64,000 nt of DNA from JAJXWB01 sp965246795 (GTDB taxonomy: Bacteria; Pseudomonadota; Alphaproteobacteria; Rhizobiales; Beijerinckiaceae), in the NCBI GenBank assembly GCA_965246795.1, contig CBDFFN010000021.1:124001-188000 (forward strand). The letters are read 5' to 3'. A program made the translations under genes and the position numbers. This document shows, piece by piece, positions 1-8,598 of the stretch. The stretch's first letter is position 1. Every line of letters starts with the position of its first letter. Under the pieces are notes generated by a model. It did not search any database and was not told the DNA's origin. It saw nothing but the letters and a program-made list of their open reading frames with translations.

Positions 1-527
1 CGCAGGGCCGTTTCGTCGAGCGGGTCGAAGCGGCGCGGGCGACCCTCTCTGGCGGCGCTTGGCGGCTCGAGGATGCGACCGTCGTGCGTCAGGGCGAACA
101 GGCCGAGACGGTCAACGTCTATCTCCTTGCGACGGATCTCACGGCCGAGGACGTGCTGCAGAGCGCCGCCTCGCCCGAATCCGTGCCCTTCTGGAACCTG
201 CCGGCGATCGAGGGCCGCACCGAACTCGCTGGCCTCGATGCGACGCAATACCGGCTGCACTATCAGTCGCTGCTGGCGCGGCCGCTTCTTCTCATCGCGA
301 TGGTCCTCGTAGCGGCGGCGTTTTCCTTAAGATTTGTCCGGTTTGGTGGAATCGGTAAAATGGTCGCCAGTGGTGTCGTGGCGGGCTTCGTTCTGTATGT
401 CGTGACGAAGCTGGTCGCGAACATGGGCGGGGCCGGCCTATTGAGCGCGCCTGTTGCGGCTTGGTCGCCGGCTTTGGTCGGCAGTTTGTTGGGTGCGCTT
501 GCGTTGCTGCATCAGGAGGACGGTTGA
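1..527 (+). CDS. lptG: LptG, lipopolysaccharide export permease (3' part)
   Basis: This is the C-terminal part of an LptF/LptG-family permease and is cut by the window start. The frame is open from base 3 and ends at the TGA at 525-527. A periplasmic segment is followed by three membrane helices, which is how LptG ends. LptG pairs with LptF and LptB in the inner-membrane ABC transporter that extracts LPS and feeds it to LptC/A/D. Its stop overlaps the start of lptD (TGATG), so the two are probably translationally coupled. LptG rather than LptF is inferred from the position directly before lptD. Confidence 0.9.
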   Translation, partial: QGRFVERVEAARATLSGGAWRLEDATVVRQGEQAETVNVYLLATDLTAEDVLQSAASPESVPFWNLPAIEGRTELAGLDATQYRLHYQSLLARPLLLIAMVLVAAAFSLRFVRFGGIGKMVASGVVAGFVLYVVTKLVANMGGAGLLSAPVAAWSPALVGSLLGALALLHQEDG

Positions 528-3139
528 TGGGGCGGCGTAATAGCCCCGTCGATGAACGGTGGGAGCGCCTGCGCCGCCGCGCGTCCGCCTTGCGCCTTCC
601 GTTTGCCCTCGTGCTTGCGATCGGAACGCTGCTGGTAGCGTCGGCCCGCGCCCAGGCGCCGGCTAACCCGCCGCAGCGCATGGTCGTCGAAGCGCAGGAA
701 CTCATCCAGGACAACAACCGCAACACCGTCACGGCGCGCGGCAACGTCCAAATTTACTACAAGGGCCGCACGCTCGAAGCCGATCGCGTCATCTACGATC
801 GTAATACGTCACGCGTCTTCGCTGAAGGGCGCGCAAAACTCACGGAGGAGAACGGCGCGGTCTCCTTCGCCGAACGCTTCGATCTGACCGACGACCTGCG
901 GCAGGGCTTCATCGACAGCCTGCGCTCCGAGACCACCGACAAAACCTATCTCAGCTCGCCGCGCGCAGAATACGCCGGCGATACGCGAGTTTACGACCGC
1001 ACGACATATACTGCCTGCGAACCTTGCGAAGACGCCGACCGTGCGCCGATCTGGCGTGTGCGCGCCCGTAAGGTCATCCACCGGACGGACGAGCAGAACC
1101 TGTATTTCGAGGATGCGTCGCTCGAACTGTTCGGGCTTCCGATTGCCTACTTGCCGTTCATGTCCGTTCCCGATCCTAGCGTAAAGCGCCGTTCCGGTAT
1201 TTTAAGCCCGCATGTCACCTTCAAATCGCAACTCGGCTACGGGTTTGGTATCCCGATTTTCTACGCGGTCGGGCCGAATATCGACCTGACGTTCACGCCA
1301 ACGTTCTACACAAAGCAGGGCGTGCTCGGAGAGATCGACTACAAGCACCGGCTCGACAACGGCGCGTTCGGCGTGCGGCTCGACGGTATCGTTCCGCTCA
1401 ATCGAACCGCTTTCGCAAATGCGCCCTTCGGCGCATCCGATCGCAAATTCCGCGGCGCGGTCTCCTCGACCGGCGAGTTCAATATCAACCAGAACTGGAA
1501 GTTCGGCTGGGACGGCGCCTACCTGACCGACCGTTATTTCCTGCAGGACTTCCAGCTCTACAATAATCTCTACAACAGTTACTTCTTCCGCGAAGTTTCC
1601 TCGACCGCCTACCTGACCGGCAAAGGTCAGGGCAGCTATTTCGATTTGAGGACCTTCGCGTTCCAAGGCCTGTCGCCGCGCGATTACCAGCCGCAGATTG
1701 GCTTTATCCTGCCGCAGCTCGAATACAACAAGGTCGTGCCCGTGCCGACGGCCTTCACAGGCGGCATCGGCGGCCAGCTCGAGTTCGATCTCAATGTTTC
1801 GAACACGCATGCGGATGCGGCGCTCTACGATCCCATTCGCCCGCGCACGCTCGATTCCATCTACAACACAAACTACGTCTGCCAGTTCTACACGCCGGGC
1901 ATCACGCCCAATGCTTCTCAATGTCTGCTGCGTGGCATCGGTGGTGACTATGCCCGCGCAACTGGTCAGGTGTCCTACCAGCGCCGCTTTATCGATCCGA
2001 TCGGACAGGCGTGGACGCCGTTCGCCTATGTGCGCGGCTCGGGCTCGTATCTCAACTACGACACGTCACGCGTTTTCCCGGTCTACAATTATCTCAGCCA
2101 GCCGTTGTCGAACGCGGCGCAAGGGAATTTCATCGGCAGCGACAATGTCGCGCGAGCGAACTTCCTACCGGCCATCGGTCTCGACTATCGCTATCCGTTC
2201 TTCGCATCGACGCCGTTCGGGTCGATGACCGTCGAACCAATCGCGCAGCTCATCGCGCGGCCCGATCGCGGTCTCGGCTCGAACTCGCTCGTCAATGTCG
2301 ACGCGCAGAGCCTCGTCTTCGACGATTCGACGCTCTTCGCCTGGAACAAGTTTTCCGGCTACGATCGCTTCGAGACCGGTACGCGATTGAACTACGGCGG
2401 CCAGGCTACTCTCACCTTTGCCAACGGCGGCTACGTCAACGTCGCCGGCGGACAATCGCTGCAGGTTGCTGGTCGCAACGGTTACGCCATTGCCGATGCC
2501 GCGAATGTCGGCCTGTCGTCGGGTCTCGACACGCGCCGCTCCGACTATGTCGGGCGTTTCGCCATCGCGCCGAATTCCACTTTCGCCTTCGTCGCGAAGG
2601 CGCGCTTCGACGTCAACACGTTCTCGCCCCGCCGCATCGACCTGATCGGCAGCGCGACGTTCGGCGCACTCGTGCTGAACGCGCAATATGCCAATTACGC
2701 ATCCCAGCCGGTGATCGGTTTCGATGTGCGCCGGCAAGGCCTTTCGCTCGGCGCGAAATACGACATCACGTCGAATTACTTCGTTGCAGCGAACGTGACG
2801 TTCGATCTGTCGCGTCACCTGTACAACAACGTCCTGGCGCGGCCGGCCATCTTCCAGAACCCGATCACCGGACAGGTAACGACAGCTGCCCAGACGGGCA
2901 CCACCGGCTCTGCACCGGTCTTCTCGATTGCAGGCCTGAACATCGGCGCCGGCTACAAGGACGACTGCACCACACTCATGGTCAATTATTCGACGTCCTA
3001 TCAGCCGAACTCGCTCGGCCAGCCGGCGCGCAACCAGACCGTCCTCGTGTCGCTGCAACTGCGGACACTCGCGCAGGGCAGTTTCGGCGCGAGCCTCGGC
3101 TCGACGGCGCTCAAGGACGGCGTCACGCAGCTGCCGTGA
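527..3139 (+). CDS. lptD: LptD, outer-membrane LPS assembly protein
   Basis: An 870-residue LptD/OstA. A basic N-terminus and hydrophobic segment end in a signal peptidase site around A42. An LptA-like jellyroll domain follows (about residues 50-180) and then a long beta-barrel rich in aromatic residues. Cys pairs are visible: CEPC just after the jellyroll, a second pair mid-barrel, and a lone Cys in KDDC near the C-terminus. They fit the disulfides that LptD needs for maturation. The ATG at 527 was chosen because AGGAGGA lies 8-14 bases upstream and the codon overlaps the lptG stop. LptD forms the LPS translocon with LptE at the cell surface. Confidence 0.95.
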   Translation: MGRRNSPVDERWERLRRRASALRLPFALVLAIGTLLVASARAQAPANPPQRMVVEAQELIQDNNRNTVTARGNVQIYYKGRTLEADRVIYDRNTSRVFAEGRAKLTEENGAVSFAERFDLTDDLRQGFIDSLRSETTDKTYLSSPRAEYAGDTRVYDRTTYTACEPCEDADRAPIWRVRARKVIHRTDEQNLYFEDASLELFGLPIAYLPFMSVPDPSVKRRSGILSPHVTFKSQLGYGFGIPIFYAVGPNIDLTFTPTFYTKQGVLGEIDYKHRLDNGAFGVRLDGIVPLNRTAFANAPFGASDRKFRGAVSSTGEFNINQNWKFGWDGAYLTDRYFLQDFQLYNNLYNSYFFREVSSTAYLTGKGQGSYFDLRTFAFQGLSPRDYQPQIGFILPQLEYNKVVPVPTAFTGGIGGQLEFDLNVSNTHADAALYDPIRPRTLDSIYNTNYVCQFYTPGITPNASQCLLRGIGGDYARATGQVSYQRRFIDPIGQAWTPFAYVRGSGSYLNYDTSRVFPVYNYLSQPLSNAAQGNFIGSDNVARANFLPAIGLDYRYPFFASTPFGSMTVEPIAQLIARPDRGLGSNSLVNVDAQSLVFDDSTLFAWNKFSGYDRFETGTRLNYGGQATLTFANGGYVNVAGGQSLQVAGRNGYAIADAANVGLSSGLDTRRSDYVGRFAIAPNSTFAFVAKARFDVNTFSPRRIDLIGSATFGALVLNAQYANYASQPVIGFDVRRQGLSLGAKYDITSNYFVAANVTFDLSRHLYNNVLARPAIFQNPITGQVTTAAQTGTTGSAPVFSIAGLNIGAGYKDDCTTLMVNYSTSYQPNSLGQPARNQTVLVSLQLRTLAQGSFGASLGSTALKDGVTQLP

Positions 3140-3147
3140 GCGGCCAC

Positions 3148-4152
3148 ATGCCCGTCCTGGCGCTAACGCAGGGTGATCCATCGGGCATCGGACCGGAGCT
3201 CGCACTTCGCGCCTGGGAGCAGGCGCAGCGCGATGCGACCATCCCGCTTTTTTTCCTGATCGCAGATCCCGACCATCTGCAGCGTGTCGCGATGAGCCTC
3301 GGGTTGCGCGTCCCGATCCGTGCGTCTTCGCCGCGTGAGGCGCGCGAAACGTTCGGTGGAGCGCTGCCTGTCGTCCCGCTCGCGGCGCGCGTCATCGGCG
3401 AGCCCGGACATCCCGACACGAAGGACGCACCCGCGACCATCGAGTCGATCGAACGCGCCGTCGAGACCGTGCGCGCTGGCGAAGCGTCGGCACTCGTCAC
3501 GAATCCGATCGCGAAACATGTGCTCACTGCGACGGGCTTCGCCTTTCCCGGCCATACCGAATTCCTCGGCGCGCTCTCCGCAGAGAACGGGATCGCACCG
3601 CGTGCGGTTATGATGCTGTGGTGCGACGATCTCGCGGTGGTGCCCGTTACGATCCATGTTCCGCTGGCTACCGTGCCAACCAGCCTGACGCGCGAATTGA
3701 TCGTCGAGACGGCGACGATCGTCGCGTACGATCTCACGCAGCGCTTCGGGCTGGCGGCGCCGCGTCTCGTTGTATCCGGGCTTAATCCGCACGCAGGCGA
3801 AAACGGCACGATGGGCCGAGAGGAGATCGATACGATCGCACCCGCCGTCGCCGATCTCGTCACAAGCGGCATCGACGTTCGCGGTCCCCTGCCCGCCGAC
3901 ACGCTGTTCCATGCCGCAGCGCGCGCGACCTACGACGCCGCGCTTTGCATGACGCACGATCAGGCGCTGATCCCGATCAAGACGCTCGCCTTCGACAGCG
4001 CCGTGAACGTAACGCTTGGACTGCCCTTCGTGCGGACCTCGCCCGATCACGGCACGGCCTTCGACATTGCGGGCAAAGGCCTCGCCAATCCATCGAGCCT
4101 TATCGCGGCGCTGCGGCTAGCGGCGCGTTTGTCGAAAAGCGCGACCGCATGA
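3148..4152 (+). CDS. pdxA: PdxA, 4-hydroxythreonine-4-phosphate dehydrogenase
   Basis: A protein of about 334 residues starting MPVLALTQGDPSGIGPELAL, the typical PdxA opening. The metal-binding histidines are present in FPGHTEF, LNPHAGENG and MTHDQ, and the PDHGTAFDIAG motif closes the active site. PdxA oxidises 4-phosphohydroxy-L-threonine with NAD in the DXP-dependent pyridoxal phosphate pathway. ATG 3148 is the family-like start. A GTG at 3136 overlaps the lptD stop and would add four residues. The gene follows lptD directly, without the SurA-type peptidyl-prolyl isomerase gene often found there. Confidence 0.95.
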   Translation: MPVLALTQGDPSGIGPELALRAWEQAQRDATIPLFFLIADPDHLQRVAMSLGLRVPIRASSPREARETFGGALPVVPLAARVIGEPGHPDTKDAPATIESIERAVETVRAGEASALVTNPIAKHVLTATGFAFPGHTEFLGALSAENGIAPRAVMMLWCDDLAVVPVTIHVPLATVPTSLTRELIVETATIVAYDLTQRFGLAAPRLVVSGLNPHAGENGTMGREEIDTIAPAVADLVTSGIDVRGPLPADTLFHAAARATYDAALCMTHDQALIPIKTLAFDSAVNVTLGLPFVRTSPDHGTAFDIAGKGLANPSSLIAALRLAARLSKSATA

Positions 4153-5036
4153 GCGACGGGTTGCCGCCGTTGCGCGATATCGTTGCGCGGCACGGTCTTG
4201 CGCCGAAGAAGGCGCTTGGGCAGAACTTTCTCTTCGACCTCAACCTTACGGGCCGCATCGCGCGCGCGGCCGGCAATCTCTTGGATACGACCGTCGTCGA
4301 AATCGGTCCGGGGCCCGGCGGCCTCACGCGCGCACTCCTTGCCGCCGGCGCCGCGAAAGTCGTCGCCATCGAACGAGATGAGCGATGCCTTGCGGCGCTA
4401 GAAGAAATTGCAGCGCATTGGCCGGGCCGTCTGACCATCGTCGCCGACGATGCGCTTTCTATCGACATCGCCGCGTTGATCGCGAAACACACGTCCGGCA
4501 GCGCAAAAATATGTGCGAACCTTCCCTACAATATCGGGACGGCACTGCTGACGCGCTGGATCGACACGAACACCTGGCCACCGCGCTGGGACCGCGCAAT
4601 TCTGATGTTTCAGCGCGAAGTCGCCGAGCGCATCGTCGCGACGCCCGCACAACGCGCCGACTACGGACGGCTCGGTGTGCTCTGCGGATGGCGGACCGAA
4701 GCGCGCATTCTCTTCGATGTCGCGCCATCGGCATTCGTGCCGCCACCCGCGGTGACGTCGAGCGTCGTTGAGATCGTGCCACGCGAAACGCCCCTGCCTT
4801 GCGATGCACGCGCGCTCGGAGCCATCACGCAAGCGGCGTTCGGTCAGCGCCGCAAGATGTTGCGGCAATCGCTGCGCACGCTTGCGGGCGTGAGCGACGC
4901 TTCGGCACTGCTGGAAACGGTCGGCATTGAACCAACACGACGCGCTGAGGAAGTCGATGTTGCCGGCTTCGTTTCGCTGGCCAACGCTTATGCCGCGGCG
5001 CGCGGCGACAAAACTATTCCGCCAGAAGGTTCGTGA
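4149..5036 (+). CDS. rsmA: RsmA (KsgA), 16S rRNA dimethyladenosine transferase
   Basis: A 295-residue SAM-dependent methyltransferase that dimethylates the two adjacent adenosines in the 3' hairpin of 16S rRNA. The SAM loop VVEIGPGPGGLTRALL and the catalytic NLPYN motif are both present. The N-terminal ALGQNFL motif is the KsgA signature. The ATG overlaps the pdxA stop by four bases (ATGA), which suggests coupling; pdxA-rsmA is a classic pair. The last 23 bases overlap the 3' end of the opposing gmk gene. Confidence 0.96.
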   Translation: MSDGLPPLRDIVARHGLAPKKALGQNFLFDLNLTGRIARAAGNLLDTTVVEIGPGPGGLTRALLAAGAAKVVAIERDERCLAALEEIAAHWPGRLTIVADDALSIDIAALIAKHTSGSAKICANLPYNIGTALLTRWIDTNTWPPRWDRAILMFQREVAERIVATPAQRADYGRLGVLCGWRTEARILFDVAPSAFVPPPAVTSSVVEIVPRETPLPCDARALGAITQAAFGQRRKMLRQSLRTLAGVSDASALLETVGIEPTRRAEEVDVAGFVSLANAYAAARGDKTIPPEGS

Positions 5037-5676
5037 CGAAAGATTCGATGCCTGCGATCCGGCGCTCGCGACGCAGGCGCTCGGCAGCGAGGATCGTCGT
5101 GAGATCGGTGAAGGACTTCTCGATGTCGTCGTTCACGAGCACATAATCATATTGCGACCAGCGCGTGATCTCGTTGCGCGCATTCTCCAGACGACGATCG
5201 ATGATCTCGGTGCTGTCTTCAGCGCGGCGTATCAGCCGCGAGCGCAATTCACGCATCGATGGCGGCAGGATGAAGATCGTGACAACCTCGCGGGGCGCGC
5301 TCTTACGGACCTGCTGCGTGCCTTGATAGTCGATGTCGAACAGGACATCGCGGCCCTTCGAGAGCACATCTTCGACGAGATCGCGCGGCGTGCCGTAGAA
5401 ATTGCCGTGCACCTCCGCCCACTCGAGAAGCTCGCCTCTGTCGCGCTTGGCGACAAACTCGGCCTTGGTAACGAAGTGATAATGGAAGCCGCCGACCTCG
5501 CTTGATCGGCGCGGCCGCGTGGTCAACGAGATCGACAACGTCAGGTCGAGTTCGGCATTCTGCAAAAGCATGCGCGTCAGCGTCGTCTTGCCCGCGCCCG
5601 AAGGCGAAGACAGGATGAGCATCAGGCCGCGTCGTGCTCCCATTGAAACTGCCGCATGATCTGCCGCACTGCTCAT
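5014..5676 (-). CDS. gmk: Guanylate kinase
   Basis: Up to 220 residues. The P-loop SSPSGAGKTTL, the GMP-binding region SLTTRPRRSSEVGGFHYHFV and DIDYQG are clear. The enzyme phosphorylates GMP to GDP using ATP. Internal ATGs at residues 12 and 19 are possible starts; the domain itself begins at about residue 18. The first codon used here overlaps the yicC stop (ATGA), which favours the long form and coupling to yicC. It converges on rsmA with a 23-base antisense overlap. Confidence 0.95.
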   Translation of the reverse strand: MSSAADHAAVSMGARRGLMLILSSPSGAGKTTLTRMLLQNAELDLTLSISLTTRPRRSSEVGGFHYHFVTKAEFVAKRDRGELLEWAEVHGNFYGTPRDLVEDVLSKGRDVLFDIDYQGTQQVRKSAPREVVTIFILPPSMRELRSRLIRRAEDSTEIIDRRLENARNEITRWSQYDYVLVNDDIEKSFTDLTTILAAERLRRERRIAGIESFVTNLLAE

Positions 5677-6557
5677 TCGATGTTTTGTACCTGCTCACGG
5701 AACTGCTCGACCTCGATCTTCAAATCGAGCCCGATCGCCGTTAGTCCCGCATCGTTGGATTTCGCGCAAAGCGTATTCGATTCGCGCCCCAGTTCCTGCG
5801 CGAGAAAATCGAGACGACGTCCCACCGCACCGCCTTTGGTCAGCAGCGTGGATGCGCTCGCGACATGCGCGATCAAACGGTCCAGTTCCTCGCGGATATC
5901 GCTTTTGGCGGCGAGCAGCACCGCCTCCTGATACAGCCTCGTCGAGTCGAGCCCATGCGTCGCGCCGAGCGCCTCAATCTGTTTCGCGAGGCGCGCGCGG
6001 ACCGCTTCGGCGCTACGGCCGGGCGCGTCTTCCGCTGCCTCCGCAAGCATGCCGATACGCGCGATCCTGTCGATGAGCACGCGCTGCAGTGCCTTTCCTT
6101 CGGACCGTCGCATTTCGACGAGCGCGGTGATCGCGTCTTTCAGGCCGTCGCGCGCGGCAGCCTGCAACGCGCCGCGTTCGCTGTTGTCGTCATCGGCCTC
6201 GCCGATTTCGACGATGCCGCGCACCGCGAGCAGCCCGTCGAGCGAGGCGCGCCGCACATGCTTGGCCGCCGGCACGTTGGAAAGCGACGCAATCAAGCCA
6301 TCGAGCGCGGCGCGATCGATCCGCACGCGCGGCGTCTGCTGTGCCCGCGACGCAGTCAGCGTGGCGTGACAGGTGCCGCGATCCAGAGCACCGGTGATCG
6401 CCGCGTGAAAGTCGGCTTCGACAGCATCGAAACCGGACGGCAGACGCAGGCGCACGTCGAGGCCGCGCGCGTTGACCGTCTTAATCTCCCACGTCCACAG
6501 CCAGGCGCCGGAACGGCCCTGCGTGCGGGCAAAACCCGTCATGCTGGCAAGGGACAT
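5673..6557 (-). CDS. yicC: YicC/YloC-family endoribonuclease
   Basis: A 294-residue protein opening MSLASMTGFART, typical of YicC. The C-terminal DUF1732 region with the signature RRLDFLAQELGRESNTLCAKSND is intact, as is the DIREELDRL motif before it. E. coli YicC is an endoribonuclease linked to RNA turnover; the alphaproteobacterial copy commonly sits beside gmk and mltG as here. Its stop overlaps gmk, so the two form a unit. Confidence 0.93.
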   Translation of the reverse strand: MSLASMTGFARTQGRSGAWLWTWEIKTVNARGLDVRLRLPSGFDAVEADFHAAITGALDRGTCHATLTASRAQQTPRVRIDRAALDGLIASLSNVPAAKHVRRASLDGLLAVRGIVEIGEADDDNSERGALQAAARDGLKDAITALVEMRRSEGKALQRVLIDRIARIGMLAEAAEDAPGRSAEAVRARLAKQIEALGATHGLDSTRLYQEAVLLAAKSDIREELDRLIAHVASASTLLTKGGAVGRRLDFLAQELGRESNTLCAKSNDAGLTAIGLDLKIEVEQFREQVQNIE

Positions 6558-6645
6558 GGGATACCTGGGGTGTGACGAAAGTTGCCGCCCAGACCGACGA
6601 ATCGCGAGACGAAGTCAAGCCGACCGCGTCAGCCGCCCGTCAGAA

Positions 6646-8511
6646 TCACCGCAACGTCATCGCGGGAATGACCTGCGCGTGGTTGAGGTCCCATCCCTTG
6701 TTCTTCAGCGGGTCGAGCGCTGTACCCTCGGACGCATCGAAGGCGCGCGGCTGGCGGAGCCCCGCCATCGGGACAGCCACCGACTGCGGCTCCTCGACCA
6801 GTTGCGGCGGAAGACTGTCGCTCTCGGGAGGAAGACCAAACTTCGCCGCCGACGCGCGCTGCTCGGCACGCCGCTGCGCGCTCACGGGATACATGGCCAT
6901 GTCGATCGCGTCGCCGCTTTCGCCGACCGGGCCGTCCAGCATATTCCCGGTGTTCGTGACGCCGCGAACCTGCAGGCCGAGCGAATCGACATCCGGGCCA
7001 TAGGCCAGCGCCATTGCAGCACGCGGCTCTGGCAGCATCGGCGCGACGGACGCAATCGCATTGGCTTCAGGAGCGCGCGTGCGGGTCCGAGAGCGCGCCT
7101 CTACGATGTTCGCAATGGACCGCTTCGCCGCGGGATCATCGAGCATTCCAGCCAGCCGGTTCGTCGGCGGTGCGACGGGCAGCAGACGCGGCGCGATATC
7201 CGGCAGCGCATTGTCGCCGGGCGGCGGCATAAGCGCGCCGAATTCCATACCGGCCGGGATATCGCCGCGCGGGCCGGGTCGAATCGCTGGTGCGCCGGGC
7301 ACGTTCGGCGCGCCTGGCTGCAGTGTCATGTTGGGCGCCGGCGCTTTGTCTACGTCGCCAGCCGCTGCGGCGCCGCGATCCTTGGCATCGCGCTCGATCT
7401 GCCGCCAACGCACGACGTTACGTTGGTGCTCGTCGAGCGATGCAGCAAACACGTGGCCGCCGGTGCCGTCGGCGACGAAATACAGGTCTTGCGTGCGCGA
7501 CGGATTGGCGACCGCCTCCAGCGCGGCACGGCCGGGATTGGCGATCGGGCCGGGCGGCAGGCCGTCGATCTGGTAGGTGTTGTAGGGCGTCCACTTGTCG
7601 AGTTCGGAGCGCAGGATGCCCCGCCCAAGCGTGCCGCGCCCTTGCACGAGCCCATAGACGATCGTTGGGTCGGACTGCAGGCGCATGCGCTTGTTGAGCC
7701 GGTTGATGAAGACGCTCGCCACGCGTGGACGCTCGTCCGCCTTGCCTGTCTCGCGCTCGACGATCGATGCCAGCGTCACAAGCTCATAAGGCGTCTTGAT
7801 CGGCAGATCGGGGCTGCGGCGCGCCCAGACCTGTTCGACCAACTTGCGCTGATCTTCCTGCATCTTGCGGATAACGGCGCTACGCGTGTCGGATCGCCCG
7901 ACCTTGTAAGTGTCCGGAAGCAGCGTGCCTTCCTTCGGCATTTCGCGAACGTCGCCGCTCAGCACCTCGTTGTCGCGCAAGCGATTGACGATCTGCTCGC
8001 TCGTCAGCCCCTCCGGCACGGTGAAGGAATGCAGCACCTGCCGCCCGCTCACCATCGTGTCCATCACGTCCTGCAGCGACGCACTCTGCTTGAAGAGATA
8101 TTCGCCGGCACGGAGTTTCGACCGCGTCCCTTCGACGAACAAAGCTGTGCTCATCAGCAGCGGATTCGAGATCACACCATTCGTCTCGAGCAGCGAAAGA
8201 ATGTCCGGAACATCGGTGCCGGGTGCGATGTAGACGACCTTGTCGGCCGGCAGCGGACCCGGCTCGCGGATGCGGCGATGGACGCTGATCAGCGCAAAGC
8301 CGGCGACGAAAAAGCCGACGAGCAGGAATGTCAGGAAGCCGCTCATCGCAGCAAGCAGACCGGGGCGACGTTTGCGGGCCGCGGGCGGCGGCAGCAGCCG
8401 CTCAGGCTGCAGTGCGTCCTGCGGGCTCCTTAAGCTGACGCGCTCCGATCCGCCGTCGCGCAAAGGTGCGGCTGTCTCGCGCGAAGCGAGATCGGCGTCG
8501 GAATCCATCAT
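6646..8511 (-). CDS. mltG: MltG, endolytic murein transglycosylase with long C-terminal tail
   Basis: A 621-residue MltG/YceG protein. A cytoplasmic N-terminus (1-52) is followed by one membrane helix (about 53-77) and the YceG domain (about 80-375). The latter contains the catalytic-region motif LASIVERETG with the presumed catalytic Glu near 252, plus VASVFINRL and RLQSDPTIVYG. MltG cleaves nascent glycan strands and so terminates chain elongation. Residues 380-621 form a Pro/Ala/Gly/Arg-rich tail that is probably disordered and that typical MltG proteins of about 340-400 residues lack. The gene lies 87 bases downstream of fabF. Confidence 0.93.
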   Translation of the reverse strand: MMDSDADLASRETAAPLRDGGSERVSLRSPQDALQPERLLPPPAARKRRPGLLAAMSGFLTFLLVGFFVAGFALISVHRRIREPGPLPADKVVYIAPGTDVPDILSLLETNGVISNPLLMSTALFVEGTRSKLRAGEYLFKQSASLQDVMDTMVSGRQVLHSFTVPEGLTSEQIVNRLRDNEVLSGDVREMPKEGTLLPDTYKVGRSDTRSAVIRKMQEDQRKLVEQVWARRSPDLPIKTPYELVTLASIVERETGKADERPRVASVFINRLNKRMRLQSDPTIVYGLVQGRGTLGRGILRSELDKWTPYNTYQIDGLPPGPIANPGRAALEAVANPSRTQDLYFVADGTGGHVFAASLDEHQRNVVRWRQIERDAKDRGAAAAGDVDKAPAPNMTLQPGAPNVPGAPAIRPGPRGDIPAGMEFGALMPPPGDNALPDIAPRLLPVAPPTNRLAGMLDDPAAKRSIANIVEARSRTRTRAPEANAIASVAPMLPEPRAAMALAYGPDVDSLGLQVRGVTNTGNMLDGPVGESGDAIDMAMYPVSAQRRAEQRASAAKFGLPPESDSLPPQLVEEPQSVAVPMAGLRQPRAFDASEGTALDPLKNKGWDLNHAQVIPAMTLR

Positions 8512-8598
8512 CGGTAGGCGGCCGCCATCATGCGATCACGACTCTAGCACGCTTTATGGCGGAAAGAGGGATGGCCGGCCGTCCCATAACCCGTCCGG

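Noticed and set aside
2165..3205. A 346-codon minus-strand frame opposite lptD
   Set aside because: No recognisable domain; lptD and pdxA on the other strand are certain.
6472..8433. A 653-codon plus-strand open frame opposite mltG
   Set aside because: It mirrors the codon structure of mltG in high-GC DNA, is rich in Arg, Asp and His with no domain, and has no ribosome site.
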